NCBI GenBank assembly: GCA_028279425.1
Contig: JANQNV010000316.1
Span: 18,859 to 82,858, forward strand
DNA from: Longimicrobiales bacterium
GTDB taxonomy: Bacteria > Gemmatimonadota > Gemmatimonadetes > Longimicrobiales > Gaopeijiaceae
DNA length: 64,000 bases
Direction of reading: 5' to 3'
The position numbers were made by a program, and so were the translations under genes. Numbering within the stretch: the stretch's first letter is position 1; each line of letters opens with the position of its first letter. Of this stretch, positions 33,755 to 42,822 are shown in pieces. Below the pieces are notes generated by a model. The model saw only the letters and a list, made by a program, of their open reading frames with translations, was not told where the DNA came from and made no database searches.

Positions 33755-34016
33755 TCATCGACTGCAAGTCCTTCTGGACGACGAGGAACACCGTGCCCTG
33801 AAAGCGGCGGCTCGGCGGCGAGGTGCCTCCATGTCGGACTACGTACGGGAGGTGTTGCGGGAGTCGTGGAGCGACGCACCGGCGACCTCGGTCGAGGCGA
33901 AGCTCGCGGTGGTGCGGGAGGCTGCCCGTCACGGATACCCCACGGCTGACCCCGACGAGATGAACGCGCAGATCCGGGCCGGCCAGCAGGCGGGGCTGGA
34001 CCCCGAGGTGGCGTGA
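33750..34016 (+). CDS. VapB/RHH-type antitoxin
   Basis: 88 aa. N-terminal ribbon-helix-helix: HRLQVLLDDEEHRALKAAA, RRRGASMSDYVREVLRESW; the C-terminal part (HGYPTADPDEMNAQIRAG) is the toxin-binding tail. The stop overlaps a GTG (34013, GTGA) from which a PIN toxin would start, but only the first ~8 residues of such a toxin remain. Overlapping ATGs at 33733 and 33744 are in other frames. Confidence 0.85.
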   Translation: MSHRLQVLLDDEEHRALKAAARRRGASMSDYVREVLRESWSDAPATSVEAKLAVVREAARHGYPTADPDEMNAQIRAGQQAGLDPEVA

Positions 34017-34036
34017 TCTTCGTCGACTCCGACGTG
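34013..34036 (+). pseudogene. 5' remnant of a PIN-domain (VapC) toxin
   Basis: GTG start coupled to the antitoxin stop; reads MIFVDSDV, matching the usual PIN N-terminus MIFVDSN/TV with its first catalytic Asp, and then changes abruptly to Arg/Pro-rich sequence that is antisense to the DUF4173 gene. The other ~120 residues and remaining acidic triad are absent, so the toxin was probably removed by a deletion ending near 34037. Confidence 0.65.
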
Positions 34037-34052
34037 CGCCGGAAACCCCGGT

Positions 34053-35735
34053 TCACCGCCCGTCGCATCCCTGGCCCGAAAGCTCCTGCAGTCGATCGAC
34101 GCCGGCGGCGACGCTCTCCCGCGCCCGCGCCTCGGACCGATTGTAGCTCCGCCAATCGGCGGTTTGCTCGGGGCCCCACCGGCGCACGAGACGCAGCGCG
34201 ATGTCGCACTGAGCCGCAGACGGGAGCTCGTTGATGCGTTCGACCAGAAGCGGGACAGCGTCACTCCCGAGCGAGACCAGGTAGATCGCATCCATGGGCT
34301 CCACCGCCTCGACCGAGCCGGGGAGCGCAGCCGTCTGGAGCTTCCCGAGGCTGTGCCGAGCCGCCCACCCGGCGGGGTCGATCACCTGCAGCGTCGCGAC
34401 GAGCGCGAATGCGGTGGCCAGAGCTCCAAACGCGAACTTCTCACGCCGGCCCACGAGAACGGTGGCCGAGAACCAGAGCACCACGAAGCCGAGAGCGATC
34501 AGCACCGCCGTCGCGATGATGCGGTCTTCGGTCAGGCCGTACGCGGCCTGGTAGGCGTACATCCGCTGCAACGCCGACCCTACGATCGCGAGAAGCAATG
34601 TGATCTGCAGTCCCGCGAGGGCACGGAAGACCGATCGTGCTCGTACCGACCGTTCGTCCACGAGGGCGTGCATGATCAGCAGCCACGGCAGTGCCAGAGC
34701 AACGGCCACAACGAGCTGGAAGAACCCGGAGCGGGCGTACTCCGCGTAGGTCAGCCCCGGCGTCGCTTCAACCCACGCGGCCCCGCCGAAGAGAGCGCCG
34801 GCCTGCACCACGACGAAGGCGAGGAACAGAACGTCGACGAGGCCCAGCGCCGTCCCGATCTGGGCGATACCGAGCGTCGGACGCCCGGGCACGAGCGGGC
34901 GGACCGCGTCGGCTCGCGTGCCGAGGGCGGCCCCGACCAGGAAGCCGGTTGCGAGCCACGTCAGTAGCCCGGTGACGGCGATGTGCGATGCGAGGGACTC
35001 GAGGTCGACTCGGGCCCACTCCGAGACGAGCCGGGCGAACACCGGGTCGGCCGACATGAAGAGTGCACCGAAGATCACGAGCGGAAGCGCGGCCAGAATC
35101 GCCCCTCCTCCTCCGGAGCGGAGGACGGCTCGCGCGGTCCGACTGCGGGTGTCGAGACGGTCGGCATCGGTGCGGATCCATCGGCTGCGGTCGGCCAGGA
35201 GCAGGGAGCCGAGTACCGTATGGAGTCCCGCGGCGGCGACCGCCTCCAGGAGGTCGAGAACCCCCGACGACCGAACCCAGGCGCGTCCGGCGTGCAGCGC
35301 GGGCATGGCGAGGGCGGTGCACGCGGCCACGAAGGTACCGAAGCGCACGAGACCCGAGCCCCTCCACAGGAGCATCGAACCGAATACGAGGCCCACCGCG
35401 ATCCACGCCTTGGCCTCGGCGCTGAGGGTGCCTCCCCGTTGCCGGGTGACCACGACGAACGAGAGGGCCACGCCGGCGAGGAGCAGCGTGAAGCCCAGCC
35501 CGGGGCCGGATTCGGTGCGCAACAGATGGTCGCCTGCGACGCCGAGGCCGAACCCCGCTGTCACGACCGTCGGGACCGGAATCCGGCGTGTCTCGACCTG
35601 AGACGATCGGGCGACTTCCGCCGCCTGCTGCGATGGCATGGACCGGGCTCCGGCGGGCGTTGCGAAGGGACGACCGGGCTCCGCGGATGCATGGCCCATC
35701 GTTGCGTTCGGGCGGGTCGAATCGCTGTTCGTCAT
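34053..35735 (-). CDS. DUF4173 (DUF4153-related) multi-pass membrane protein
   Basis: 560 aa with about 12 membrane helices between a polar 50-residue N-terminus and a ~100-residue C-terminal domain. DUF4173 features: [33 protein letters not shown], and the internal TYAEYARSG. The C-terminus ([23 protein letters not shown]) is the usual globular tail. The start overlaps the uppS stop (ATGA), the last gene of a four-gene minus-strand operon. Function unknown; such proteins are often beside envelope genes. Confidence 0.85.
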   Translation of the reverse strand: MTNSDSTRPNATMGHASAEPGRPFATPAGARSMPSQQAAEVARSSQVETRRIPVPTVVTAGFGLGVAGDHLLRTESGPGLGFTLLLAGVALSFVVVTRQRGGTLSAEAKAWIAVGLVFGSMLLWRGSGLVRFGTFVAACTALAMPALHAGRAWVRSSGVLDLLEAVAAAGLHTVLGSLLLADRSRWIRTDADRLDTRSRTARAVLRSGGGGAILAALPLVIFGALFMSADPVFARLVSEWARVDLESLASHIAVTGLLTWLATGFLVGAALGTRADAVRPLVPGRPTLGIAQIGTALGLVDVLFLAFVVVQAGALFGGAAWVEATPGLTYAEYARSGFFQLVVAVALALPWLLIMHALVDERSVRARSVFRALAGLQITLLLAIVGSALQRMYAYQAAYGLTEDRIIATAVLIALGFVVLWFSATVLVGRREKFAFGALATAFALVATLQVIDPAGWAARHSLGKLQTAALPGSVEAVEPMDAIYLVSLGSDAVPLLVERINELPSAAQCDIALRLVRRWGPEQTADWRSYNRSEARARESVAAGVDRLQELSGQGCDGR

Positions 35736-36496
35736 GGGATCGCTCGCGCTGTACGGAGGCGGCCTTTCGCCTCGGTTGGGGGAGGGGAGACTCGACCGAA
35801 CCTGCGCTCGCGGGAGGCGAACGCCTGCACCGCAGAGGCGAGGTGCTCATTGCCGAAGTCAGGCCACATCACATTCATGAACAGCAGTTCGGCGTACGCG
35901 GACTCCCATAGCAGGAAGTCGCTGAGCCGTTGTTCGCCGCCTGTGCGAATGAGCAGGTCGACATCGGGCGCGGCGTCAGCGTGCATGGCTCGCGAGAGGG
36001 CTGCCTCGAAGCCGGCTCGGGGGTCGCCGATGTCGTTCGTCTTCGTGGTTGCCGCCAACGAGAGGGCCGCCTCCAGGAGGGCTTGGCGAGCCGAATAGTC
36101 CAGGGCGATGCGGAGGTGCAGCGAGGTGCCCTCGGCGGTATGCCGCTCGACGTCTTCGATGCCTTGGCGGAGCAGGTCTGAGATCCGATCTCGGCGGCCG
36201 ATGATCGAGAGCCGAACGCCGTGTGCGACCAGCCGATCCCGCTCCGATCGGAGGTGCCGGGTGAACAGCCGCATCAGGTGGTCCACTTCGGAGCGAGGGC
36301 GCCGCCAGTTGTCGGACGAAAACGCGTACAGGGTCAGGGTCGTGATCCCGTACGCCGGCGCGGCCTCGACCACCCGGCGCACGGCCCGCGCCCCCGCGGC
36401 ATGGCCGAACCGACGGGGGCGACCCCGGGCCTTCGCCCATCGTCCGTTGCCGTCCATGATGATGGCGACGTGGAAGCCAAAAGTACTTGTTGACAT
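35732..36496 (-). CDS. uppS: UppS-family cis-prenyltransferase (undecaprenyl diphosphate synthase type)
   Basis: 254 aa. Condenses isoprenyl diphosphates to make the lipid carrier of wall synthesis. [19 protein letters not shown] (catalytic Asp), [13 protein letters not shown], and [19 protein letters not shown]...LWPDF-like MWPDFGNEH and FASRERRFG are all present. The start chosen is ATG 36496, eight residues before [12 protein letters not shown] at 36547 overlapping the regulator stop (GTGA) is in frame and would add 17 residues. It may be a second, regulated paralogue rather than the housekeeping enzyme, because it sits with a winged-helix regulator and not with cdsA/dxr. Confidence 0.9.
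   Translation of the reverse strand: MSTSTFGFHVAIIMDGNGRWAKARGRPRRFGHAAGARAVRRVVEAAPAYGITTLTLYAFSSDNWRRPRSEVDHLMRLFTRHLRSERDRLVAHGVRLSIIGRRDRISDLLRQGIEDVERHTAEGTSLHLRIALDYSARQALLEAALSLAATTKTNDIGDPRAGFEAALSRAMHADAAPDVDLLIRTGGEQRLSDFLLWESAYAELLFMNVMWPDFGNEHLASAVQAFASRERRFGRVSPPPTEAKGRLRTARAIP
36481..36488. promoter_or_regulatory. AAGTACTT palindrome at the uppS start
   Basis: Perfect 8-bp palindrome inside codons 3-5 of uppS. The same word occurs at 37559-37566 ahead of the operon. AT-rich 8-mers like this are rare in such GC-rich DNA. Confidence 0.35.
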
Positions 36497-36543
36497 AAAG
36501 TGTAACTCGCCAAGAGATGGGAGGTGTCCGCGTGGAAGAGGAG

Positions 36544-36921
36544 TCACTCCCGTACGCGGTCGATCAGGGCCTCCATGTGATCGAGATACTGTTGGAGCGC
36601 GCGGCGTCCCCCCGCCGTCAGGGAGTAGTCGGTTCTGGGCATCCTCCCCTCGAACGATTTCCGGATCTCGATGTAGCCGGCTTCCTCGAGCTTGCGCGCG
36701 TGAACGCTGAGGTTGCCGTCGGACGTGTCCAGGCGGCGCTTCAGCTCGTTGAAGGTGAGCGATTCTTCGACCGCGAGTGCGCTCACGATTCCGAGTCGCA
36801 CCCGCACATGAATGATCGGATCGAGAGCAGTGGGGCTCGTGCCCGCCTGTACGCTCACGATGGGTGCCTCGTCGGACGTGCTCTTCCCGTCGCGCCGGTG
36901 GTCCCGTGCACGCTCAGCCAC
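36544..36921 (-). CDS. Winged-helix transcriptional regulator (HTH_27/MarR-like fold)
   Basis: 125 aa. [43 protein letters not shown] (recognition helix), [19 protein letters not shown] wing, and [16 protein letters not shown] dimer helix. This is the short winged-helix type that accompanies small membrane proteins in Acidobacteria, Gemmatimonadota and Proteobacteria. Overlaps the upstream membrane gene by 8 bases; likely autoregulates the operon through the AAGTACTT element. Confidence 0.85.
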   Translation of the reverse strand: MAERARDHRRDGKSTSDEAPIVSVQAGTSPTALDPIIHVRVRLGIVSALAVEESLTFNELKRRLDTSDGNLSVHARKLEEAGYIEIRKSFEGRMPRTDYSLTAGGRRALQQYLDHMEALIDRVRE

Positions 36922-37465
36922 CGTGTCTCCTGGCGATGACGGCGCCGAAGCCGATCTGGAGTCCCCCGAACCCGAGTGCCATCCACAGATCTCCCGGGAG
37001 CGACGGCAGGAGCAAGGCGAGGCCGCCCAGCGCCATGAAGCAGATACCCATCACCGGGATGATTCGAACCGAAAACGTGCCGGCCGTCACGACGGCAGCC
37101 CCGTAGGTCAGGAGCCACGCGGCAGGGAGTAGCTGAACCGCACCCTCACGCCAGAGCGCCCCGGTCAGCGCGACGCCGACGAGGGCGGGCGGAAGGAAGC
37201 TGAGGACGAATTTTCGCCCCGCCCCGGAGAAGACCGGGAGGTCGGCTCGCCGGGCCTTGCGATGGATCGCCACCGCCCCGATCACGACCGCCACCGCGGC
37301 CTCGACCACCCACACGAGCAGCCAGCCGTCGGGGGTGGCTCGGGTCGATGCGAACCCGGCCGCAGCGAGCGCCGACACCCCCATCGCGAGCCCGCCCCAA
37401 CCGGGGACGGCGGTGAACGACGCTCCGTGCTCCATCGTGCGTCGAATGAAGCGGAGGTCGTCCAT
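36914..37465 (-). CDS. Integral membrane protein coupled to the winged-helix regulator
   Basis: 183 aa, six hydrophobic helices. ATG at 37465 (MDDLRFIRRTMEHGASFTAV) is preferred since FIRxTME...FTAVPGxGG is the usual start of this family; an ATG at 37525 in frame would add 20 residues. No enzymatic motif. Its 3' end overlaps the regulator by 8 bases, suggesting it is the membrane partner or sensor of that regulator; this is inference. Confidence 0.75.
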   Translation of the reverse strand: MDDLRFIRRTMEHGASFTAVPGWGGLAMGVSALAAAGFASTRATPDGWLLVWVVEAAVAVVIGAVAIHRKARRADLPVFSGAGRKFVLSFLPPALVGVALTGALWREGAVQLLPAAWLLTYGAAVVTAGTFSVRIIPVMGICFMALGGLALLLPSLPGDLWMALGFGGLQIGFGAVIARRHGG

Positions 37466-37558
37466 GGCCCGATCACCGAGGGCGATCGGGGGCGACGATG
37501 GGCGGGTGCGAGATGTCTCCAGCATACATCCAGTCTCGGCTCGCGTCCGCCTATCGTC

Positions 37559-37566
37559 AAGTACTT
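37559..37566. promoter_or_regulatory. AAGTACTT palindrome upstream of the uppS operon
   Basis: Minus-strand reading is CAAAGTACTTGACG, so the palindrome abuts a TTGACG -35-like word. It lies 34 bases before the far ATG (37525) and 94 before the preferred one. Candidate operator for the winged-helix regulator. No convincing -10 box is seen at 17 bases. Confidence 0.4.
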
Positions 37567-37586
37567 TGTCGTATGAAGCCCGATCG

Positions 37587-38096
37587 CTACATCGACTGTT
37601 CGTCCGCCGTGGGCCCGAAGATCGCCGGGAGGGGAACGTCGTTGAGTCGGAGATAGACCATCAGCTCGCCCCGGTGATGGGCCTGATGGGCCAGCACCCA
37701 GCTGGCGAACGACTGGTGACGGGGGTCCGACGAAAACACCTCCTCGCCGGAGCGCATGACCCACGCCTTCAACAGCTCTTCATCGGACATCCCCTCCAGC
37801 ACCCCTCGCACCTGCGCCGCATTCGATTCGAGAAGGGCGAGCACCTCCGATACGTCGTCCGCCTTCGGCGGGCTCCAGTTCTGCATCTCCTCCGAGGCAA
37901 AGTCGAGCCCGTCGGTGGAGAGAATCATCGCCCCCCACACGACGAGATTGGCGATGTGCGTCGCCAGGTCCTTGGTGTTCCAGGACCTCTCGTGCGGCTT
38001 CCAATCGTACATCGACTCGGGGATACGCTCGATCACCCTGCGGGACTGATCGATGGCGGCATCGAACTGCGACGACAGGTGAGCGGACAGCGACAT
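37587..38096 (-). CDS. DinB-superfamily protein
   Basis: 169 aa four-helix bundle. Start ATG 38096 has AGGAGA 7 bases upstream; a longer ATG at 38159 is unsupported. Metal-site histidines in the usual DinB places: WNTKDLATHIANLVVW and SWVLAHQAHHRGELMVYLR. Such proteins are metal-dependent thiol-type enzymes or orphans of this superfamily; substrate unknown. Divergent from the S9 peptidase. Confidence 0.85.
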   Translation of the reverse strand: MSLSAHLSSQFDAAIDQSRRVIERIPESMYDWKPHERSWNTKDLATHIANLVVWGAMILSTDGLDFASEEMQNWSPPKADDVSEVLALLESNAAQVRGVLEGMSDEELLKAWVMRSGEEVFSSDPRHQSFASWVLAHQAHHRGELMVYLRLNDVPLPAIFGPTADEQSM

Positions 38097-38305
38097 CGAC
38101 AGTCTCCTGTGAAGGGGCGTTTCGGTGGTTGGGCAGGACCGGCGGATCGATCCCTGCACACGCCACGACGATGGGCGGCCGGTCTTGCCCCGGCAACGTG
38201 TACGTCTTCACGCAACACGAATCGATTGACCGGACTCCGGGCCGGGTACACACTCGAATGCTGGCTCGCCTGATCTCGGCCGCTCGTCATCTCCGGAGTC
38301 CGTCC

Positions 38306-40486
38306 ATGTCCGCTCGCCGTCTCTTCGTCCGTTTCGCCCTGCTGGGGCTCGCCGTCCTGGTGCCCGTTGCCGTGTCCGCCCAGGGCCGCGCCTTCGAGCC
38401 CCAGGACTGGTACCGCCTGACCACCCTCTCGTCGCCCGCCATGTCGCCCGACGGTCAGCATGTCGCCTTCACGGTGATGACGATCGACGAGGAGGCGAAC
38501 CGCAGGCACCGCGAGGTGTGGATGGTGTCGACCGAGGGCGGCGAGCCGAGGCGGCTGACCTCGCCGGGCACCGAGAGCTCGAACCCGCGCTGGTCGCCCG
38601 ACGGGAGTCTTCTGTTCTTCACGTCGAGCCGCCCGGGCGGTGAGGGCAGCACCTGGGCGCTGCGGATGGACGGTCCCGGGGGGGAGGCGTTCCAGCCCGA
38701 CGGGTGGCAGTCCGGATCGATGCCGGCCGACCATTCGTTCGTGGTCTTCACGGAAGCCGCCGACGACGATGAGGATGAAGCCGCCGAGGCCGACGCCGAG
38801 CCCGACCCCTTCGGCGGCATGCCGTCGACGGCGCGACCGCCGTGGGGCGCCGTCACTCAGCCGATCGCCCCGGCCCGCTTCGATGGCCGGCACATCGTCG
38901 ACTTCCCCTACAAGCGCAACGGCGCCGGGTTCGTGGCCAACCCTCGCGAGGAGCCCGAGGTGCGACCCGCGCAGATCTGGACCCAGGCGCTGGGCGATGA
39001 AGAGAGCAAGCGTCAGATCACCGATACCGACTACTCGCATCGGGGCGTCTCCGTCTCCCCCGACGGCCGTTGGATCGCCTTCACGGCCGATCCGGAGCTG
39101 CGGAGTGACGAGGTGGTTCGCGAAGAGCGCGACTCGCTGGCTCTGCTTCCCTATCTCGAGTCCCGCAACGAAGCGCCCCGCAACGACGCCGACCTCTTCG
39201 TGGTGCCGATCTCGGGCGGAGAGCCTCGCAGGCTGACGAGCCAGAACGGGAGCGAGGGTCGGCTGGTCTGGTCTCCCGACTCGCGCCACATCGCGTTCGC
39301 GTCGAGCCTGGCCCGCACCGAATCCACGCGGCTCTGGGTCGTCGATGCCCTGGAGGGCGGCGAGCCTCGCAACGTGCTGCTCGACTGGCAGTACGAGCCC
39401 TCGGCCATCGACTGGACCGACGACGGCTTCCTCACGATGAGCGCCTCGGTCGGGGGCCGGACCGCGCTCTTCCATGTGGACCCGGAGGGAGGCGAACCGA
39501 CCGAGGTGGTCTCGGGCCGCCGTCGCATCAGCGGCTTCAGCTACGACGCCGACCATGAGCACGTGGCCTTCGTCGCCACCTCGGTGAATGCCCCGACCGA
39601 GCTCTTCATCGCCGACATCGATGGCGCCAACGAGCGCCGGCTCACCGGATTCAACGACGAGTTGAACACCGAGATCGCCTGGCCCGAGGCGGAGCGCTTC
39701 ACCTACGAATCCGTCGGCGGACTCGAGATCGAGGCCTGGCTCCAGTATCCGCACGGCTACCAGGAGGGAGAGCGGTACCCGCTCGTGCTCTACATCCACG
39801 GGGGTCCCCACTCGGCCTACGGCGAGGGGTGGTTCGACGAGTTCCACAACCTGACCGGCGCCGGCATGTTCGTGCTTTACACGAATCCCCGGGGCTCGAG
39901 CGGGTACGGGGCCGACTTCACCTACTCCACCCGCGGAAGGTGGGGGATGGAGGACTACGAAGACCTCATGAAGGCCGTCGATATCGCGATCGAGCGGCCC
40001 GATGTCGACCCGGACCGCCTCGGCGTGACGGGGGGCAGCTACGGTGGCTTCATGACGGCGTGGATCACGACGAAGACCGATCGCTTCAAGGCCGCCCAGG
40101 CCGACCGGATGATCTCGAACTGGGTGTCGTGGTACGGCACGTCGGAGGCCCAGGGCCTGACCGAGTTCGAGTTCTACGGCAAGCCTTGGGAGAACTGGGA
40201 TCTCTACGAGGAGCTCTCGCCGATCAAGTTCGTCGACCGGGTCGTGACGCCCACCCTCATCGTGCAGTCCGAAGAAGACCACCGCACGCCGATGACCGAT
40301 GCGGAGCAGTGGTTCATGTCCCTGAAGAAGCAGGGCGTGCCGGTGGAGTTCATGCGCTATCCGCGTTCGAATCACAACCTCTCGCGCACCGGTGAGCCGT
40401 GGCTGCTCGTCGACCGCCTCGGCCGCCTGCGGCAGTGGTTCGAGCACTGGCTGATGGACGGGACGCTGGCGTCGGACGGCATGTAG
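38306..40486 (+). CDS. Exported S9-family prolyl oligopeptidase-like peptidase
   Basis: 726 aa. Start 38306 gives a signal peptide (MSARRLFVRFALLGLAVLV...SAQG). N-terminal seven-bladed propeller with WD40-like PD repeats (SPDGQHVAFTV, SPDGRWIAFTA, SPDSRHIAFAS), interrupted by an Asp/Glu-rich insert (~155-175). C-terminal alpha/beta hydrolase: HGGPHSAYG, nucleophile in GGSYGG (Ser ~577), Asp in EEDHRTP (~657) and His in RSNHNLSR (~689). All triad residues are present. Likely periplasmic oligopeptide degradation. It ends 8 bases from the convergent stop at 40495. Confidence 0.93.
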   Translation: MSARRLFVRFALLGLAVLVPVAVSAQGRAFEPQDWYRLTTLSSPAMSPDGQHVAFTVMTIDEEANRRHREVWMVSTEGGEPRRLTSPGTESSNPRWSPDGSLLFFTSSRPGGEGSTWALRMDGPGGEAFQPDGWQSGSMPADHSFVVFTEAADDDEDEAAEADAEPDPFGGMPSTARPPWGAVTQPIAPARFDGRHIVDFPYKRNGAGFVANPREEPEVRPAQIWTQALGDEESKRQITDTDYSHRGVSVSPDGRWIAFTADPELRSDEVVREERDSLALLPYLESRNEAPRNDADLFVVPISGGEPRRLTSQNGSEGRLVWSPDSRHIAFASSLARTESTRLWVVDALEGGEPRNVLLDWQYEPSAIDWTDDGFLTMSASVGGRTALFHVDPEGGEPTEVVSGRRRISGFSYDADHEHVAFVATSVNAPTELFIADIDGANERRLTGFNDELNTEIAWPEAERFTYESVGGLEIEAWLQYPHGYQEGERYPLVLYIHGGPHSAYGEGWFDEFHNLTGAGMFVLYTNPRGSSGYGADFTYSTRGRWGMEDYEDLMKAVDIAIERPDVDPDRLGVTGGSYGGFMTAWITTKTDRFKAAQADRMISNWVSWYGTSEAQGLTEFEFYGKPWENWDLYEELSPIKFVDRVVTPTLIVQSEEDHRTPMTDAEQWFMSLKKQGVPVEFMRYPRSNHNLSRTGEPWLLVDRLGRLRQWFEHWLMDGTLASDGM

Positions 40487-40494
40487 GCGGGGGG

Positions 40495-41739
40495 CTACTT
40501 CGCCACGGACGGGTCCAAGAGGCGGAAGCGGGCGACGCTCTGTACGTCGAGTTCGTCGACCACGACCGCCCAGACCACGTCTCCGACGACGGTCGGTGGT
40601 ACGTAGCGGTCGACCCGAGCGGGCAACTCCACGGTGTCGTGGTACCGCCCGTCGAGTCCGAAGACGTCGTAGATCGTGGGCGACACGTGGTGCTCGGTCA
40701 GGCGGACCCACAACCGATCGCGATCGTCGACCGAAATGCCGAAGGTCGGCGGTTTCGTAGGCGGGACCGCGCCTGCGTCGAGCGACGGGGGGGTAGGGAC
40801 CCGCTCCGCGAGGCGCCCCCGCACCGCCTCCATCGCCGAATCGCGCTCCGCGGTGGTGACGGGTTGCGGGCTTCGTAGACTGCGGGCGACGACCACCGTG
40901 TCACCGGCGGGGCTCCACAGGGTGAGCTCGAGTGTGGGGAGTCCTTCCGTGGTCGCCCAGAACCGCCCGTCGGATGTGAGCGTCTGCCAGGGTCGCGCGT
41001 AGAAAGGGACCTGGGCCCAGGTCGATGCCCCGTTGCCCAGGTTGATGAACCAGGCGCCCGGCACGTCCTCGCCGAAATCGTCGGTGTAGTCGTAGTACGG
41101 AAGGGAGTCGAGTTGCCGCATCTCCGAGTCGTAGACGCGCACCATACTCCAGAACCGACCCTCGCCGAACTGCCCCGAGGAGTCGAGATGCCACCGGCCC
41201 TGCTCATCGATGGTGGCCGGCCATGGTCCAACGCCCGAGAAGCTGTAGAAGCGCAGCGGAATCGAACGTACGAAGCCTGAATCGGGGTCGAACACCGACA
41301 TGCGCGCGTTGCCCTGCTCGGGGACGCGCAGCAGGCCGTCCGAGTCGGTCATCAACCCCTGTAGTCCGGAGAGGTCGCCGGGGCCCTCGCCCTCGCCACC
41401 GAAGGTGCGCTCGTGGCGCCCGTCGGATCGGAAGACCCGTACATCCTGCGTCTGTCGATCGGCCACGGCGAAGCGGCCGTCCGGGAGGAGCGCGATCGAG
41501 CGGATCTGCCCGAACGAGGCCGGTCCTTCGCCGGTCGTCGACCCGACGAGCATCTCCTCCACGCCGAGCCGCGTGATGTCAGGCCCGGACGTGGGCGGCG
41601 CATTCGTGACCACCAGCGCACCCGCGACGGTGTCGGTCTCGATGGTCCAGCCGAGGGTGGCGGGCTCGTCGGCACAGGCCCAGAGCGCCCAACAACCGGT
41701 GATGAGAGCAGATCGGATGCGAGTTCGTGAGGGAGTCAT
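40495..41739 (-). CDS. Lipoprotein with six-bladed beta-propeller (NHL-like)
   Basis: 414 aa. Signal peptide ending in lipobox LWAC (Cys22). Repeating blade motifs: IRSIALLPDGRFAVADRQTQ, VRVFRSDGRHERTFGGEGEGPG (seen split), LMTDSDGLLRV, ISVDDRDRLWVR. This 6-bladed propeller lipoprotein family is abundant in Gemmatimonadota and Bacteroidota; ligands are unknown. Divergent from the hibernation factor gene. Confidence 0.85.
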   Translation of the reverse strand: MTPSRTRIRSALITGCWALWACADEPATLGWTIETDTVAGALVVTNAPPTSGPDITRLGVEEMLVGSTTGEGPASFGQIRSIALLPDGRFAVADRQTQDVRVFRSDGRHERTFGGEGEGPGDLSGLQGLMTDSDGLLRVPEQGNARMSVFDPDSGFVRSIPLRFYSFSGVGPWPATIDEQGRWHLDSSGQFGEGRFWSMVRVYDSEMRQLDSLPYYDYTDDFGEDVPGAWFINLGNGASTWAQVPFYARPWQTLTSDGRFWATTEGLPTLELTLWSPAGDTVVVARSLRSPQPVTTAERDSAMEAVRGRLAERVPTPPSLDAGAVPPTKPPTFGISVDDRDRLWVRLTEHHVSPTIYDVFGLDGRYHDTVELPARVDRYVPPTVVGDVVWAVVVDELDVQSVARFRLLDPSVAK

Positions 41740-41813
41740 GCGCCATTCTTGCCCCCACTACGCTCGCGACGCCAGATTCAAAGGTCACGAACACCCCAAG
41801 CCACGAGGCTCCC

Positions 41814-42131
41814 TTGCTCGTTCAGGTCAACACCGACAGTCAGGTCGAAAGCAGCGCCGAAATCGACGCCGAGATCGCCGAGCGCGTCACGAAGGCGCTC
41901 AATCGCTTCGGCCCGCAGATCACTCGGGTCGAAGTGCATGTGACCGATGAAAACAGCGGTGCAAAGGGGGGCGACACCGACATTCGTTGCTCGCTCGAGG
42001 CGCGGGTGTCGGGCCGTCAGCCCGTCGTGGTTCGGCACGACGCCGCAAACGTCGACCAGGCCACCGACGGCGCCGTCAAGAAGATGCGCAGCGCTCTCGA
42101 GCGGGCCCTGGGCAAGCTCGGCCGCCGCTGA
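41814..42131 (+). CDS. hpf: Ribosome hibernation factor (HPF/RaiA-like)
   Basis: 105 aa. TTG start at 41814 with GAGG 5 bases upstream; the only upstream ATG (41727) overlaps the divergent gene and adds unlikely residues. Features: LLVQVNTDSQVESS (beta strand 1), VTKALNRFGPQITRVEVHVTDE, CSLEARVSGRQPVVVRHDA, and a C-terminal helix AVKKMRSALERALGKLG. The fold matches short HPF/YfiA proteins that bind the 30S decoding centre in slow growth. It lacks the long-form C-terminal dimer domain. Confidence 0.8.
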   Translation: MLVQVNTDSQVESSAEIDAEIAERVTKALNRFGPQITRVEVHVTDENSGAKGGDTDIRCSLEARVSGRQPVVVRHDAANVDQATDGAVKKMRSALERALGKLGRR

Positions 42132-42142
42132 GGGGCGGAACC

Positions 42143-42370
42143 TCACCTGCGCCGGTCGTGCATCTGACGCAGGGTGAGTGCGATCTCGAACACCGCCAGC
42201 GCCACCGACCAGTCGAGTAGCTGCCGGGGGTAGACCGTGACGACGGGAAGGCTGAGGCCTGCGATGTTGAGGCCCTTCTCGACGATGGCGGTTGCCAGCA
42301 TCATGAAGGCTCCAGCGAGCAGCCAGGGCACGGAGTAGACCTCCGGGTTTCGATCGTCCTGCGCTTCCAT
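42143..42370 (-). CDS. Small two-helix membrane protein, 75 aa
   Basis: ATG 42370 with GGAGGAT just upstream (strong ribosome site). Two hydrophobic stretches (SVPWLLAGAFMMLATAIVEKG and RQLLDWSVALAVFEIALTL, each about 18-20 residues) between short polar ends. Family not recognised. A longer frame from 42571 is Arg/Pro-rich and not credible. It ends 11 bases from the convergent hpf stop. Confidence 0.7.
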   Translation of the reverse strand: MEAQDDRNPEVYSVPWLLAGAFMMLATAIVEKGLNIAGLSLPVVTVYPRQLLDWSVALAVFEIALTLRQMHDRRR

Positions 42371-42822
42371 CTGATCCTCCGGGCTTTGCGGGTGTGGGCC
42401 TGAGCCGGCCTCCACGATGCAGCCTTCGGGCCGCGCGGCAAACCGTGATCCCCCCGGGACCTCCGCCGCCCGTGTGTCTGGGCGCGGCCCTCGTGCCCGC
42501 CTCAGGGTGACCGCGCGTGGGGCGCGCCGGCTCCCAATCGCGGGGATCGGCGGAGCCCTCACGATCCTCATCGCGCCGCGCTGCCGCGGGGCGTCTACTT
42601 CGAGGGCCGCGACGAGTGGCCGCGCATGTGCAGTCCAGGGCGCACGCCGGTCGCCCAGATCGAACGCCAGGTGGCGGCCACCGGGAGCTCGGCGGCGAGT
42701 CGGGCCGGTCTTTGTCGGCGCTGCGGCGGCCTCCTACCTTGCCGGCGGGAAGCGATCCCGCCGCCTGGGGCACCCCCGCGCGGCTTCGCTCTCCCTCGAA
42801 ACGATCCAACGAACGGGAGCAC
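42371..42822. other. 452-base gap, no gene seen
   Basis: Between the divergent small membrane gene and the esterase. Several frames are open but all encode Arg/Ala/Gly-rich noise. The only structure I can support is a promoter at 42712-42740. The left ~300 bases show nothing recognisable. Confidence 0.6.
42712..42740 (+). promoter_or_regulatory. Promoter for the esterase gene
   Basis: TTGTCG (42712-42717), 17-base spacer, TACCTT (42735-42740), followed by GCCGGCGGG; 83 bases before the ATG at 42823. Confidence 0.5.

Noticed and set aside
34037..34234. Continuation of the VapC frame after MIFVDSDV
   Set aside because: Arg/Pro-rich sequence antisense to the conserved C-terminus of DUF4173; no PIN motifs.
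38033..40711. Open minus-strand frame of ~890 codons
   Set aside because: Antisense to the S9 peptidase, whose motifs are all on the plus strand.
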